Of a stretch of 64,000 nt of DNA, positions 26,429-35,411 are shown piece after piece. The stretch's first letter is position 1; every line of letters begins with the position of its first letter. The position numbers and the translations under genes are program-made. Source of the DNA: Megasphaera stantonii (GTDB taxonomy: Bacteria; Bacillota; Negativicutes; Veillonellales; Megasphaeraceae); NCBI RefSeq assembly GCF_003367905.1, contig NZ_CP029462.1, positions 2,046,001 through 2,110,000 on the forward strand. Direction: 5' to 3'. Below the pieces are notes generated by a model. That model made no database searches. It saw nothing but the letters and a program-made list of their open reading frames with translations, and was not told the DNA's origin.

Positions 26429-26450
26429 ACTGTGTATGATGTGAAAGATA

Positions 26451-26657
26451 TTAGCCCTTCGCTGCGATGCATTCGTTGAGATCGGCGATGAGAGCGTCTA
26501 CGTCGATGCCGTGGGCGCCGGCGCCTTGGCCGATCGTTTCAAAGTGGGCGGCCATGCAGCCGACGCAGCCCAGACCGTATTGCTGGAATACTTCGAGAAT
26601 CTGGGGATATTTCTGAACCGCTTCGATGATGCCCGTATCTTTTGTAATTTCTGCCAT
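26451..26657 (-). CDS. DUF1858 redox-disulfide-domain protein
   Basis: 68 residues from the ATG at 26657, with AAGGAGG upstream. The conserved CVGC pair (YGLGCVGCMAAHFETI) and helical flanks match the DUF1858/TIGR03980 domain found next to hybrid-cluster proteins in anaerobes. The cysteine pair suggests a redox or metal role in the cytoplasm. No partner gene is adjacent. Confidence 0.9.
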   Translation of the reverse strand: MAEITKDTGIIEAVQKYPQILEVFQQYGLGCVGCMAAHFETIGQGAGAHGIDVDALIADLNECIAAKG

Positions 26658-27219
26658 GATACATCCTCCTTGGTATAGTCTTTTCCGTATGTTTTGAAAG
26701 AACTTCCGGATTGCATCCTATTATACCATACTTTTTCAGTTTTGTATTGTCTGTTTGCAGGATTTTCTGGGATAGAGAGAAATTGGCCGAAGTGACAAAG
26801 AGCATTAGTCAAGGACATATGTAAAAAAAGCATAATTAAAATGATACTGCTAAATAATAACAAATAGAAAAGTGGAATAAATTAGTATGCTTATATCGAA
26901 TTAGAGATAACTAAAAGAGGAAGAAATAGTTCGCTTTGCGAAAAGATTGAGAAAATAATAAGATATGAAATAAAAAAGTTAAAAATATTAAGATGATATG
27001 GATAAATAGATGAGTGAAAGGAATAGTAAATTTTTTTGCTTGCAATAATTAAATAGTATGTTGCATTATTCAATACATGCATTATAATAATAACAAAGGT
27101 TATTCTTTAAAATACTAAAAGGAAAGGAGCGAAGAGTAATATTGTATGCTGAATGCTGTTGGAGTATGCGGCATTCGTAATGTTTTCTGTTTTTATGTAT
27201 GAAAGGGTGAATTTGGATT
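26658..27219. other. AT-rich intergenic region upstream of lctP
   Basis: 562 bp with very low GC in its centre (26.82-27.10 kb). It must hold the promoter(s) of lctP and of the leftward DUF1858 gene. A leftward 63-codon frame at 26891-27082 lacks a ribosome-binding site and is not called. No RNA gene or riboswitch fold is evident. GAAAGGGTGA at 27201-27210 is the probable lctP ribosome-binding site. Confidence 0.5.
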
Positions 27220-28818
27220 ATGATGGTATTTTTGGCAGTACTGCCGCTGTTATGGCTTATCGTTGCCTTATCCATTTTAAAAGTACCGGCATGGAAAGCC
27301 TGTGGGGTTGCAGCAATTATTTCATTCATCGTCGCCGTCGTGCCCTTCGGTAAGGAAGCCGGCATCATGGCAACAGGCGCGTTGGAAGGCGTTGCCTTGG
27401 CTATTTGGCCTATCTTGTTAGTTATCACGTCAGCTATTTTTACCTATAACCTCGTCGTTCGCACCGGGGCTATGGAAACGATTAAGACGATGCTGACGTC
27501 CGTAAGCTCGGATATGCGTATCCTGTCCCTCCTCTTGGCCTGGGGCTTCGGCGCCTTCATGGAAGGCATGGCTGGTTTCGGTACGGCTGTTGCTATTCCT
27601 GCCGCTATGATGGTTGGCCTTGGCTTCCATCCTTTGAAATCTATTTTGGCCTGCTTAGTTGCTAACTCCGTTCCGACGACGTTCGGGTCTATCGCTATTC
27701 CGACGACGACGTTGGCAACGTTGACCCACCTTGATTCCGTTGGCTTGGGCCAGTTCATTGCAATTCAGCTCTTTATTCTTAATACGTTAAGCCCGTTCTT
27801 CGTAGTTATGATCATGGGCGGCGGCCCGAAAGCCCTGAAAGGCGTATTCCTGCCGACCCTGATTTCCGGCTTGGCCCTGTCCGTTCCGGAATTGCTCATC
27901 AACATGGCTATGGGTCCTGAACTGTCCGTTATCGTTCCGTCGGCTATTATCATGGGCTCCATCGTCGTCTGCGCGAAGATCTTCAAGACCGACGATCCGG
28001 AATACCGCGTCGAAGCTGAAGTTCGTCAGATTTCTTCCAGCGAAGGTATCAGCGCAACGATGCCTTTCATTTTGATCTTTGTCTTGTTGATCATTACGTC
28101 TAAGTTCTTCCCGTTCATCAACGGCCCGCTCAGCGCATTTAAGACGTCTGTTCAGATTTATGCTGGTCCCGGCGCTTCTCCGTATACCTTTGTATGGGTT
28201 GCTACGCCTGGCATCATGATCTTCCTTTCGGCATTCCTCGGCGGTGCTTATCAGAAAGCAAGCTTTGGCAAAATGCTCGGCGTTTTGGGCGATACGTTCA
28301 AAGGCCTGAAATTTACGTACGTTACGATTATCTGCGTCGTTATGACGGCTAAATTGATGACGTACAGCGGCATGACCGCTGAAATCGCCGGCGCTCTCGT
28401 CGCTGCGACGGGTTCCATGTATCCGGCCTTTGCTCCTCTCGTAGGCGCTCTCGGCGCATTCATCACCGGTTCCGGCACGAACGCCAACGTCCTCTTCGGG
28501 CCCCTGCAGACGGCGGCTGCCGCGCAGATGGTTCCCGGCGACACGGGCTTGGCTATGTGGCTCGCAGCTACGAACTCCGCAGGCGCAGGCATCGGCAAGA
28601 TGTTCTCCCCGCAGAGTATCGCTATCGGCATCGGCGCTGTTGCTCCGGCACTGGAAGCTTACATTTCTGAAAAGAAAGTGGAAAGCGGCGAAGCGGACAG
28701 CCTGCGTCAGAGCATTCAGGCCAACGTCATCATGCAGAGCATCGCGAAATACTTCGTTATCTACATCGTAGTAGCTGGTATCTGCGCGTATTTCGGCTTG
28801 AGCATGTTCGTTCACTAA
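27220..28818 (+). CDS. lctP: L-lactate permease family transporter
   Basis: 532 residues with about 12-14 hydrophobic segments over the full length. LctP/LldP signatures are visible: GFGAFMEGMAGFGTAVAIPA, NSVPTTFGSIAIPTTTLA and, near the C-terminus, GSGTNANVLFGPLQTAAA and SAGAGIGKMFSPQSIAIG. It imports lactate or glycolate with protons. Together with the FCD regulator, LarA and FAD oxidase within 8 kb it marks a lactate-utilisation region. Monocistronic, with its own terminator. Confidence 0.94.
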   Translation: MMVFLAVLPLLWLIVALSILKVPAWKACGVAAIISFIVAVVPFGKEAGIMATGALEGVALAIWPILLVITSAIFTYNLVVRTGAMETIKTMLTSVSSDMRILSLLLAWGFGAFMEGMAGFGTAVAIPAAMMVGLGFHPLKSILACLVANSVPTTFGSIAIPTTTLATLTHLDSVGLGQFIAIQLFILNTLSPFFVVMIMGGGPKALKGVFLPTLISGLALSVPELLINMAMGPELSVIVPSAIIMGSIVVCAKIFKTDDPEYRVEAEVRQISSSEGISATMPFILIFVLLIITSKFFPFINGPLSAFKTSVQIYAGPGASPYTFVWVATPGIMIFLSAFLGGAYQKASFGKMLGVLGDTFKGLKFTYVTIICVVMTAKLMTYSGMTAEIAGALVAATGSMYPAFAPLVGALGAFITGSGTNANVLFGPLQTAAAAQMVPGDTGLAMWLAATNSAGAGIGKMFSPQSIAIGIGAVAPALEAYISEKKVESGEADSLRQSIQANVIMQSIAKYFVIYIVVAGICAYFGLSMFVH

Positions 28819-28836
28819 GCACATACTTGCATAAGC

Positions 28837-28874
28837 AAAAACAGGAATCTGCTTCGGCAGGTTCCTGTTTTTTT
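28837..28874 (+). terminator. Terminator after lctP
   Basis: AAAACAGGAA and TTCCTGTTTT, with an inner CTGC/GCAG pairing around TTCG, then a T run. Confidence 0.9.
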
Positions 28875-29250
28875 GATATCTGCTCGATATCCGCCGCCTA
28901 TGTCTCGCTGCCTGATGAAGGTATCCCTTTGCATTGAGATATAGCGCGGCATAAAGATATAGGGAATAGGTACATCTTTGCTTGGCATAGCTCGTCCTGA
29001 CAGCTTATATACGGCTTATATTATGTTATGTATTGCCGCCGGAGCGGTGGCGAGGGCCTAGGCTGTGCGCTGTGCAGTGCGAGGCTGCGGCAAGACCAGG
29101 GCTTCGGACAATACGGGCAGTTTGTCGTCTCTATGATGGTTTGCCGAATGCTTGGGCAGATACAGGGATTGTGTTTTTCCTCCTGTATAAATCGTTCTTA
29201 CTCTGTTTCGATAAACTTTTGCTGCCTGACCGAAAATAGCTGAGCGGAAT
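28875..29250. other. Intergenic gap, no gene recognised
   Basis: 376 bp between the lctP terminator and the YitT terminator. Short rightward frames (29028-29243) have no ribosome-binding site or recognisable product and look like chance. Confidence 0.5.
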
Positions 29251-29289
29251 AAAAAAATCGCTGCCTGCCGTACGGTGCGGCAGACAGCG
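29251..29289 (-). terminator. Terminator of the YitT-family gene
   Basis: On the minus strand GCTGTCTGCCG pairs with CGGCAGGCAGC, followed by a run of seven T. Confidence 0.85.
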
Positions 29290-29302
29290 CAGGGAACCGG
29301 AA

Positions 29303-30238
29303 TTAATATTCCGGCGGCATATTTTTCTTGGTTCGCGGCATTTTCAGAGCGTCGCCCGGCGAATCGTGGTATTTTACGGACGGCCCTGTAAAGCCGCGGC
29401 CGACGACTTCCGAGGCGTCGCTGATGATCATGAAGGCTCCAGGGTCGATTTTGTTGACCAGTTCCTTGATCTTGGCGATTTCCGTCAGCTTGATGACGGC
29501 GTAGATAATGCGTTTATCCTGCATGGTATAAGCTCCCTGGCCGTACAGGTACGTCGCGCCGTGGCCGATGTAGCGCATGAGCAGGTTGGCGATTTCTTCC
29601 GCATGGTTGGAAATGATAAAGACCGATTTCCGCTGCTTCAGGCCGATGACGACCTTGTTGGTAATGAAGGCCGTAATATAGGTGCTGACGAAGGTGAGAA
29701 CGGCCATTTCCAGGGAAAACATGTAGGCGGCGGCGACGAGGATGAGGGAGTTGATGACCATGACGACGTTGCCCATTTCCAGGGAATAGTATTTCTTTAC
29801 GATGGCTCCGACGACGTCCAGGCCGCCGCTGTTGCCGTTGTATTTGTATAAAATGCCGAATCCCAGTCCTGATACCAGGCCGCCGGTGATGCTGGAAATC
29901 ATCGGATCCTTGACGATATCCCACGTCGAAAGGAAGGCCGTTGCGTCGGCCAGTACGGAGAAGATGGCCGTGCCGACGATACTGAGGATAGTATACTGCC
30001 GCCCCATGAATTTGTAGCAGGCGATCATAATCGGTATGTTGAGGGCGAAAATACCTACGCCGACAGGCAGGCCTACGGCGAAGTAAAACATGATGGCTAC
30101 GCCGCCGATGCCGCTGCTGAGCAGGTGATGGGGGATGAAAAATGCATTCATACCGACGGTTACGATGAGACAGCCGATGAAGGAGGCAATGTAGGGAATT
30201 GCCAATTGTTTCAGCGATGTGTCCTGTGTTGTTTTCAT
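29303..30238 (-). CDS. YitT-family membrane protein (DUF161 + DUF2179)
   Basis: 311 residues from the ATG at 30238 (GGAGC nine bases upstream; an ATG at 30346 would add a hydrophobic tail without a ribosome-binding site). Five to six helices (~15-200; GFGILYKYNGNSGGLDVVGA) precede a soluble DUF2179 domain (~220-300; GATYLYGQGAYTMQDKRIIY, DPGAFMIISDASEVVGRGF). This is the usual YitT layout. Function is not established for most members. It is divergent from ispE. Confidence 0.88.
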   Translation of the reverse strand: MKTTQDTSLKQLAIPYIASFIGCLIVTVGMNAFFIPHHLLSSGIGGVAIMFYFAVGLPVGVGIFALNIPIMIACYKFMGRQYTILSIVGTAIFSVLADATAFLSTWDIVKDPMISSITGGLVSGLGFGILYKYNGNSGGLDVVGAIVKKYYSLEMGNVVMVINSLILVAAAYMFSLEMAVLTFVSTYITAFITNKVVIGLKQRKSVFIISNHAEEIANLLMRYIGHGATYLYGQGAYTMQDKRIIYAVIKLTEIAKIKELVNKIDPGAFMIISDASEVVGRGFTGPSVKYHDSPGDALKMPRTKKNMPPEY

Positions 30239-30439
30239 GCTCTTTGCTCCTGTAAAAATGCGGAAAGAATTGTAAAATAAAGAAAAAAACGGTATAATTA
30301 AAAGTAACGCCGCTGCATCAGTATGTACAGTGGCAATGGATAACAAGGGCTGTTTGCCGTTGTTGTCTCACATTATAACATAGGAATTTTTTTATTCAAT
30401 ACGGATTGCAGATTTTTCATTCGAAATGGAGAGCTGGGA

Positions 30440-31330
30440 ATGATAGAAGAGATAGGCTGCGGAAAAATTAATTTGGCCCTGGCGATTACAGGCCGGCGGG
30501 ACGATGGATACCACGATATCGATACGATATTTCAATCTATCGGCCTGCATGACGTAATCCGCTTGGAAGAGGCAGATGAATTTTTGCTGACCTGTTCGAA
30601 TTCAGCGCTGGCCTGCGACGAGACGAATTTAGCGTATAAAGCTTATAAAGCGCTGCTTCCGTACCGCCGCGGCCCGAAAGGCGTTCGCATTCATATCGAA
30701 AAGAACATTCCCGTCGCGGCAGGGCTGGCCGGCGGCAGCACGGACTGCGCAGCTGTGCTGCGGGGGCTCAATCGCCTGTGGCGGCTGGGCCTGACGACGG
30801 AGGAGCTGTGCCGCATCGGCGCGTCTATCGGCGCCGATGTTCCCTTTTGCATCTGCGGCGGGACGATGCGAGGCAGGGGCATCGGCGAGATATTGACGCC
30901 GCTGCCGCCTCTGCCGCCGCGGCCTGTCCTCATCGCGCATCCGCCTGTGCCGGTCTACACGGGGAAAGCCTATTCCTTATTCGACACGACGCCCCGTTTG
31001 CAGGGCATAGCTGTGGATGAGGCGGCGAAGGCTGTAGAAGCCGCCGATTTTGAAGGGCTGGAAGCCCATATGGGCAACACCTTTGAAGAACTGGTCATTC
31101 CCGACGTGCCGATGATAGAATCGTGCCGGGCCATGCTGCGCCGTCAGGGCCTGCGGCCTCTCATGGCCGGCAGCGGGCCCACCGTATTTGCCCTGGTGCC
31201 GCCGTCGGCATCGGCTGACGACATATACAGGGCCGTTGCGGCAGAGGCGAAAGACCGGGGAATTGATGTATATATAAGTTCGTTAGTGGAAGGAAATGGC
31301 GAGCCATATGAAGAAAACGACGGGATATAA
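30440..31330 (+). CDS. ispE: 4-diphosphocytidyl-2-C-methyl-D-erythritol kinase
   Basis: 296 residues. GHMP-kinase pattern: GKINLALAITGRRDDGYH at the N-terminus, the ATP loop PVAAGLAGGSTDCAAVLRGL, and the C-terminal LMAGSGPTVFAL. It phosphorylates CDP-methylerythritol in the non-mevalonate isoprenoid pathway. It overlaps the following GntR gene by 23 nt, a frequent pairing in this lineage, so the two are co-transcribed. Confidence 0.94.
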   Translation: MIEEIGCGKINLALAITGRRDDGYHDIDTIFQSIGLHDVIRLEEADEFLLTCSNSALACDETNLAYKAYKALLPYRRGPKGVRIHIEKNIPVAAGLAGGSTDCAAVLRGLNRLWRLGLTTEELCRIGASIGADVPFCICGGTMRGRGIGEILTPLPPLPPRPVLIAHPPVPVYTGKAYSLFDTTPRLQGIAVDEAAKAVEAADFEGLEAHMGNTFEELVIPDVPMIESCRAMLRRQGLRPLMAGSGPTVFALVPPSASADDIYRAVAAEAKDRGIDVYISSLVEGNGEPYEENDGI

Positions 31331-32036
31331 ATTAGAGCCCATTCAGTTAGACGTATATAGACCGTTGCGCGATGTCGTCAGCGACGTGCTGCGCCAGGCG
31401 ATTAAGGACGGCGTGCTGAAGCCTGGCGAGCGGTTGATGGAAATTCGCCTGGCCGAGGAGCTGGGCGTGAGCAGGACGCCGATCCGCGAAGCCATCCGCA
31501 AATTGGAGCAGGAAGGGTTTGTCGTCATGGTGCCCCGGCGCGGTACCTATGTGGCCGATATTTCGCTGAAGGATATTTCCCAGGTTTTTGAAATCCGCGG
31601 CGCTTTGGAAGAGCTGGCCGCCGGCCTGGCCGCCGAGCGCATTACGCCGGATGAGCTGGAGCGGCTGGAGCGGATATTGGTGGAAATCAACGAATACATG
31701 GCTCACGACGACTTTGATAAGATCGTCGACGCTGACGTCCGCTTTCATGACGTCCTGTATCAGGCCAGCCGGAATCAGCGCCTCGTCGACATCCTGCATA
31801 ATCTGAGAGAGCAGATGCTCCGCTTCCGCTCCATATCCATGCATTATCCGGGCCGCCTGGCGGCTACGTGGGAAGAACACCGGCAGATGGTGGAAAACAT
31901 TGCCAACCATAACAGCGCCATGGCCCGCAAGGTAGCAAAGAAGCATATGGAAAATTCGGAAAAGACCCTGCTCAAGGGCATCAGTCAGGACGAAGAGTCG
32001 GCTCGTCAGATTCATGAATTGTTTCCTCATTCGTAA
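31308..32036 (+). CDS. GntR-family (FCD) transcriptional regulator
   Basis: 242 residues from the ATG at 31308. An ATG at 31296 is also in frame but only two bases after GGAAGGAA, so the start is uncertain by four codons. Residues ~15-80 form the GntR winged helix (GERLMEIRLAEELGVSRTPI, REAIRKLEQEGFV, RRGTYVADI). Residues ~95-230 are the all-helical FCD ligand domain with metal-site histidines (RFHDVLYQAS, WEEHRQMVENI, KKHMENS). It lies 5' of LarA copy 2, an FAD oxidase and near lctP, so it may be an LldR-like lactate regulator. That role is inferred. Confidence 0.88.
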   Translation: MKKTTGYKLEPIQLDVYRPLRDVVSDVLRQAIKDGVLKPGERLMEIRLAEELGVSRTPIREAIRKLEQEGFVVMVPRRGTYVADISLKDISQVFEIRGALEELAAGLAAERITPDELERLERILVEINEYMAHDDFDKIVDADVRFHDVLYQASRNQRLVDILHNLREQMLRFRSISMHYPGRLAATWEEHRQMVENIANHNSAMARKVAKKHMENSEKTLLKGISQDEESARQIHELFPHS

Positions 32037-32065
32037 CGGCCGAGGCCGGTAAAGAGGGCGATAGT

Positions 32066-32236
32066 ATGTTGCATTCGTTTGTGCATTTTGTCAGCTTGGT
32101 CAGAAATAAAGAGAAAAATATGGACGAGTACGAACATTTTTTGTGCGTGCTGACCATCGTCTTATTCATACTGCTTCTGGTGCGCTCCTTAGTCGCGTTA
32201 TACATGGGACGATGGAATTTATTTACAGATATATGA
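32066..32236 (+). CDS. Small single-span membrane protein (56 residues)
   Basis: ATG at 32066 with AAAGAGGG seven bases upstream, ending at TGA 32234-32236. The N-terminal half is polar and charged (VRNKEKNMDEYEHF). Residues ~26-46 are one hydrophobic helix (LCVLTIVLFILLLVRSLVAL), followed by YMGRWNLFTDI. It lies 29 bp after the GntR gene and 41 bp before LarA copy 2, so it belongs to this operon. Family not recognised. The good ribosome-binding site and tight packing support it as real. Confidence 0.7.
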   Translation: MLHSFVHFVSLVRNKEKNMDEYEHFLCVLTIVLFILLLVRSLVALYMGRWNLFTDI

Positions 32237-32277
32237 GGAAAGCTAGTTAATTATTGTTATATAAGGGGGATATGTGC

Positions 32278-33579
32278 ATGAAAACTTTTTCGCTTCCCTG
32301 CGGCAAAGGGACACAAACCGTTTCGTTGGAAGAAAGCCATATGTTATACGACCTGCACGGCAACGACGTAACCGTCGCCGCCGATGAACAGGCCGCAGTA
32401 CGTCAGGCTCTGCGCCAGCCTGTAGGCAGCGCGCCCCTGCGCGACATCATCCAGGCCGGCGATACCGTGGCCATCATCGTCAGCGATATTACCCGCCTGG
32501 TCCATACGGATGTCATGCTGCCAGTTATCGTGGAGGAATTGAACTCCATCGGCGTAAAGGATGAGCAGATCACCGTCATTACAGCCCAGGGTACCCATCG
32601 GGCTCATACGCCGGAAGAAGACGCCATCGTCTGCGGCCAGGAGATGGCGAAACGCCTGCGCATCGTCAACCACGACTGCCGCAACGACGAGGCCTTGACC
32701 TGCATCGGCACGACGACCTATGGAAACGACGTATATATCAACGCCGAAGCAGTTAAGGCCGATAAGGTTATTTTGACCGGCTCCGTGTCCTTCCATCCCA
32801 TGGCTGGATTCGGCGGCGGCCGAAAGGCCGTGCTGCCCGGTATTGCCGGATACGACACGATCATGCGCAATCACGCCATGGCCTTGACGGAAGACGTTGG
32901 CGGCGGCTGCAACCCGTTGTGCGAAACGAGCCTGCTGGAACACAACCCCCTCCATGACGACATGCGTCAGGCGGCGGAAATGCTGAACCCGGCCTATCTG
33001 GTCAATACGGTGTTTACGGCTGACGGAGAGTTATACGAAGTCGTAGGCGGCCATTGGCATGAAGCGTGGAAAAAGGGCTGTGAAGACTTACTGCGCATTG
33101 CCAGCGTGCCGATTCAGGAGTTGTCGGACGTCACGATCGGTTCGGCCGGCGGATATCCTAAGGATATGAACCTGTATCAGAGCATGAAGGCCCATATGAA
33201 CTCCGTCTTTGCGACGAAGCCCGGCGGCATTATGATTTTCACCTTAGATTGCCCGGACATTAAGGAACCGGCTATTTTTACGAATTGGTTTTTCCGCAGC
33301 AACATGGAAGAATTTGAACGGGATTTGCGCGCCGATTTTTCGATTCCCGCTTTCGTAGCCTTTAAATCGCGGTGCATCATCAATTCCATGAAGCAGGTAT
33401 ATGTCGTTACCCGGCCGGAAAACTTTGATATCATCCGCCAGAGCGGCCAGATTCCGGCGGCGACGCTGGAAGAAGCCTGGGCTATGGCGCAGGAAGAATT
33501 GAAGCGGGAAGGGAAGGACGACTATATGGTGACCGTTATGGGACACGCGTCGGCTACCTTCCCGGTACTGCAGAAATAA
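32278..33579 (+). CDS. larA: LarA-family nickel-dependent lactate racemase (copy 2)
   Basis: 433 residues with TAAGGGGGA upstream of the ATG. Key LarA motifs: a THR histidine (QGTHRAHTPEED), FHPMAGFGGGRKAVLPG and MRNHAMALTE, giving the H-K-H spacing (10 and 16) of the L. plantarum active site (H174, K184, H200). It interconverts D- and L-lactate with the nickel-pincer cofactor. Position between an FCD regulator and an FAD oxidase, with lctP nearby, makes lactate a much better guess than for copy 1. Confidence 0.88.
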   Translation: MKTFSLPCGKGTQTVSLEESHMLYDLHGNDVTVAADEQAAVRQALRQPVGSAPLRDIIQAGDTVAIIVSDITRLVHTDVMLPVIVEELNSIGVKDEQITVITAQGTHRAHTPEEDAIVCGQEMAKRLRIVNHDCRNDEALTCIGTTTYGNDVYINAEAVKADKVILTGSVSFHPMAGFGGGRKAVLPGIAGYDTIMRNHAMALTEDVGGGCNPLCETSLLEHNPLHDDMRQAAEMLNPAYLVNTVFTADGELYEVVGGHWHEAWKKGCEDLLRIASVPIQELSDVTIGSAGGYPKDMNLYQSMKAHMNSVFATKPGGIMIFTLDCPDIKEPAIFTNWFFRSNMEEFERDLRADFSIPAFVAFKSRCIINSMKQVYVVTRPENFDIIRQSGQIPAATLEEAWAMAQEELKREGKDDYMVTVMGHASATFPVLQK

Positions 33580-33592
33580 GACAGACGGGCTG

Positions 33593-33626
33593 ACCCGAAG
33601 CAAGCTGCTTCGGGTTATACGTTTTA
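33593..33626 (+). terminator. Probable terminator after larA
   Basis: ACCCGAAGCA and TGCTTCGGGT pair around AGC. The downstream tract TATACGTTTTA is a modest U run. Confidence 0.7.
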
Positions 33627-33800
33627 CTCATAATTTATGCATAAAGCTCATGGTTAGGAATGATAAAACTGTATAATCTTTTTCTGGGCAAGGCAAGACA
33701 AATGAAATGGCCTGTATTATAATAAGCGTATTCAACTAATTTGTTGCAGCTGCAGAAACGGAAGTTGCAGTATATCGTAAAAAAGGGGATGCAGTTAGTT

Positions 33801-35201
33801 ATGAAACAATACAATCCAGTTACAGCAGAAGTCGTCAAGGCGCTTCAGGACGTCGTCGGGGAAAAATACGTCAAAACGGCGCCCGACGTATTAGACGTGT
33901 ATAAATCTGATGAAAGCCTGGCTCCGTCGTATTGGCGCACGCCTGAAGTCGTCGTGCTGCCGGCTAATACGGAAGAAGTGGCCGAAATCGTCAAGATCGC
34001 CAACAAGTACAACGTTCCCGTTACGCCGCGAAGCGCCGGCACCAGCGTCAGCTGCGGCGCCGTGCCGGTATACCATGGCATCGTCCTGCTGATGGAACGG
34101 ATGAACCGCATTTTGGAAGTCAACGAAGAAGGCATGTACATGGTTGTCGAAGCGGGCGTGCGTACGATCGACATTCAAAATTTGGCTAAATCTAAAGGCC
34201 TGCTGTACGCCGGCGACCCGTGCAGCTCCGACAGCTGCCTCATCGGCGGCAACCTGGCTACCAACGCCGGCGGCAACAAAGCTGTGCGCTATGGCACGAC
34301 CCGTCATCAGGTATACGCCATTGAAGTCGTCCTGCCGAACGGCAAGATCGCCAACCTCGGCGCGCCGCTGAAAAAGTGCTCGACAGGCTTCTGCCTCGAC
34401 CAGCTGGTCATCGGCTCGGAAGGCACGCTGGGCATCATTACGAAGGCGACGCTGAAGCTCGTCCCCCTGTGCCCGTACCGCCTTGACGTATTGGCCGTCT
34501 TTACCGACCTGGGCAAAGCCACGGCTCTGGTGCCGAACTTGATCAAAGCCGGCCTCAATCCGACGTCCGTCGAATTTATGGACAACAACTTCGTCCGCAG
34601 CGCCAGCGATTACAGCGATCTGCGCCTGCCTCATTATGAAGACGGTTACTACGATATCATTTCGATTGAAACGTTCAATGAAGACGAACTGGACGACAAG
34701 ATGGAAAAATTGGCGGCCATTTGCGAAGCCTGCGGCGCAACGGACGTCGTAGAAGCCGACGACAGAGTGTGGACAGTTCGCCGCAACTGCCTGGAAAGCA
34801 CGCGGGTGTTCTCCAAGGTCGCCACGTCGGAAGATTTGGTCGTACCGGTCACGAAGATTGCCGACTGCATACAGTCCTTAGTCGAAGAAAGCAAGAAATA
34901 CGACTTCCGCGTATTCTGCCTGGCTCACGCCGGCGACGGCAACCTCCATTTCCAAATCCTAAAATGCGATATGAGCGATGAGGAATGGGAAAAACAGCTG
35001 GAAGAATTCCGCGACGTCGCCTATAAATACGTATACGGCTTAGGCGGCCGCTTGTCCGGCGAACACGGCATCGGCTTTAAGCGTCTCGACTACATGGAAA
35101 AATACACCGACCCGGTAGAGCTGGAACTCATGAAGTCCATTAAACGGGCTATCGACCCCAACTGGATTTTAAACCCCGGTAAAGTCATCAGCGCCGACTA
35201 A
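33801..35201 (+). CDS. FAD-linked D-lactate/glycolate dehydrogenase (GlcD family)
   Basis: 466 residues from the ATG at 33801 (an in-frame ATG at 33789 is too close to AAAAGGGG). The FAD-binding PCMH domain (~35-215: TPRSAGTSVSCGAVPVYHG, GGNLATNAGGNKAVRYGTTR, LVIGSEGTLGIITKATLKL) is followed by the FAD-oxidase C-terminal domain with its metal-site histidines (FCLAHAGDGNLHF) and RLSGEHGIGFKRL. Such enzymes oxidise D-lactate or glycolate to the 2-oxo acid, in anaerobes often with an electron-transfer flavoprotein. No etfAB is nearby. It follows the LarA gene, consistent with using the D-isomer. Confidence 0.9.
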   Translation: MKQYNPVTAEVVKALQDVVGEKYVKTAPDVLDVYKSDESLAPSYWRTPEVVVLPANTEEVAEIVKIANKYNVPVTPRSAGTSVSCGAVPVYHGIVLLMERMNRILEVNEEGMYMVVEAGVRTIDIQNLAKSKGLLYAGDPCSSDSCLIGGNLATNAGGNKAVRYGTTRHQVYAIEVVLPNGKIANLGAPLKKCSTGFCLDQLVIGSEGTLGIITKATLKLVPLCPYRLDVLAVFTDLGKATALVPNLIKAGLNPTSVEFMDNNFVRSASDYSDLRLPHYEDGYYDIISIETFNEDELDDKMEKLAAICEACGATDVVEADDRVWTVRRNCLESTRVFSKVATSEDLVVPVTKIADCIQSLVEESKKYDFRVFCLAHAGDGNLHFQILKCDMSDEEWEKQLEEFRDVAYKYVYGLGGRLSGEHGIGFKRLDYMEKYTDPVELELMKSIKRAIDPNWILNPGKVISAD

Positions 35202-35229
35202 TGTTTTGGAATCAATAAATGCATACGCA

Positions 35230-35280
35230 GCGCCCCGATAGGAAATCGTGAAGACATGATTTTCTATCGGGGCGTTTTTT
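35230..35280 (+). terminator. Terminator after the FAD oxidase gene
   Basis: CGCCCCGATAG and CTATCGGGGCG, with partial extension into the loop, then a run of six T. Confidence 0.9.
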
Positions 35281-35411
35281 GTCATGTGAAAGTTCATTTC
35301 ATGAAATTGGACTCCTATTTGGCGGTATGAAGGGCAAAAATGCAGTCAATAGCCGAAAGGAATGGTATAATATTGTATATGAGATAACGGTAATTTGTCG
35401 GATAGAGGAGC

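Noticed and set aside
26891-27082. Leftward 63-codon frame upstream of lctP
   Set aside because: Very AT-rich, no ribosome-binding site and unlikely composition; a chance frame.
29028-29243. Two overlapping short frames after lctP
   Set aside because: No ribosome-binding site and no protein-like pattern.
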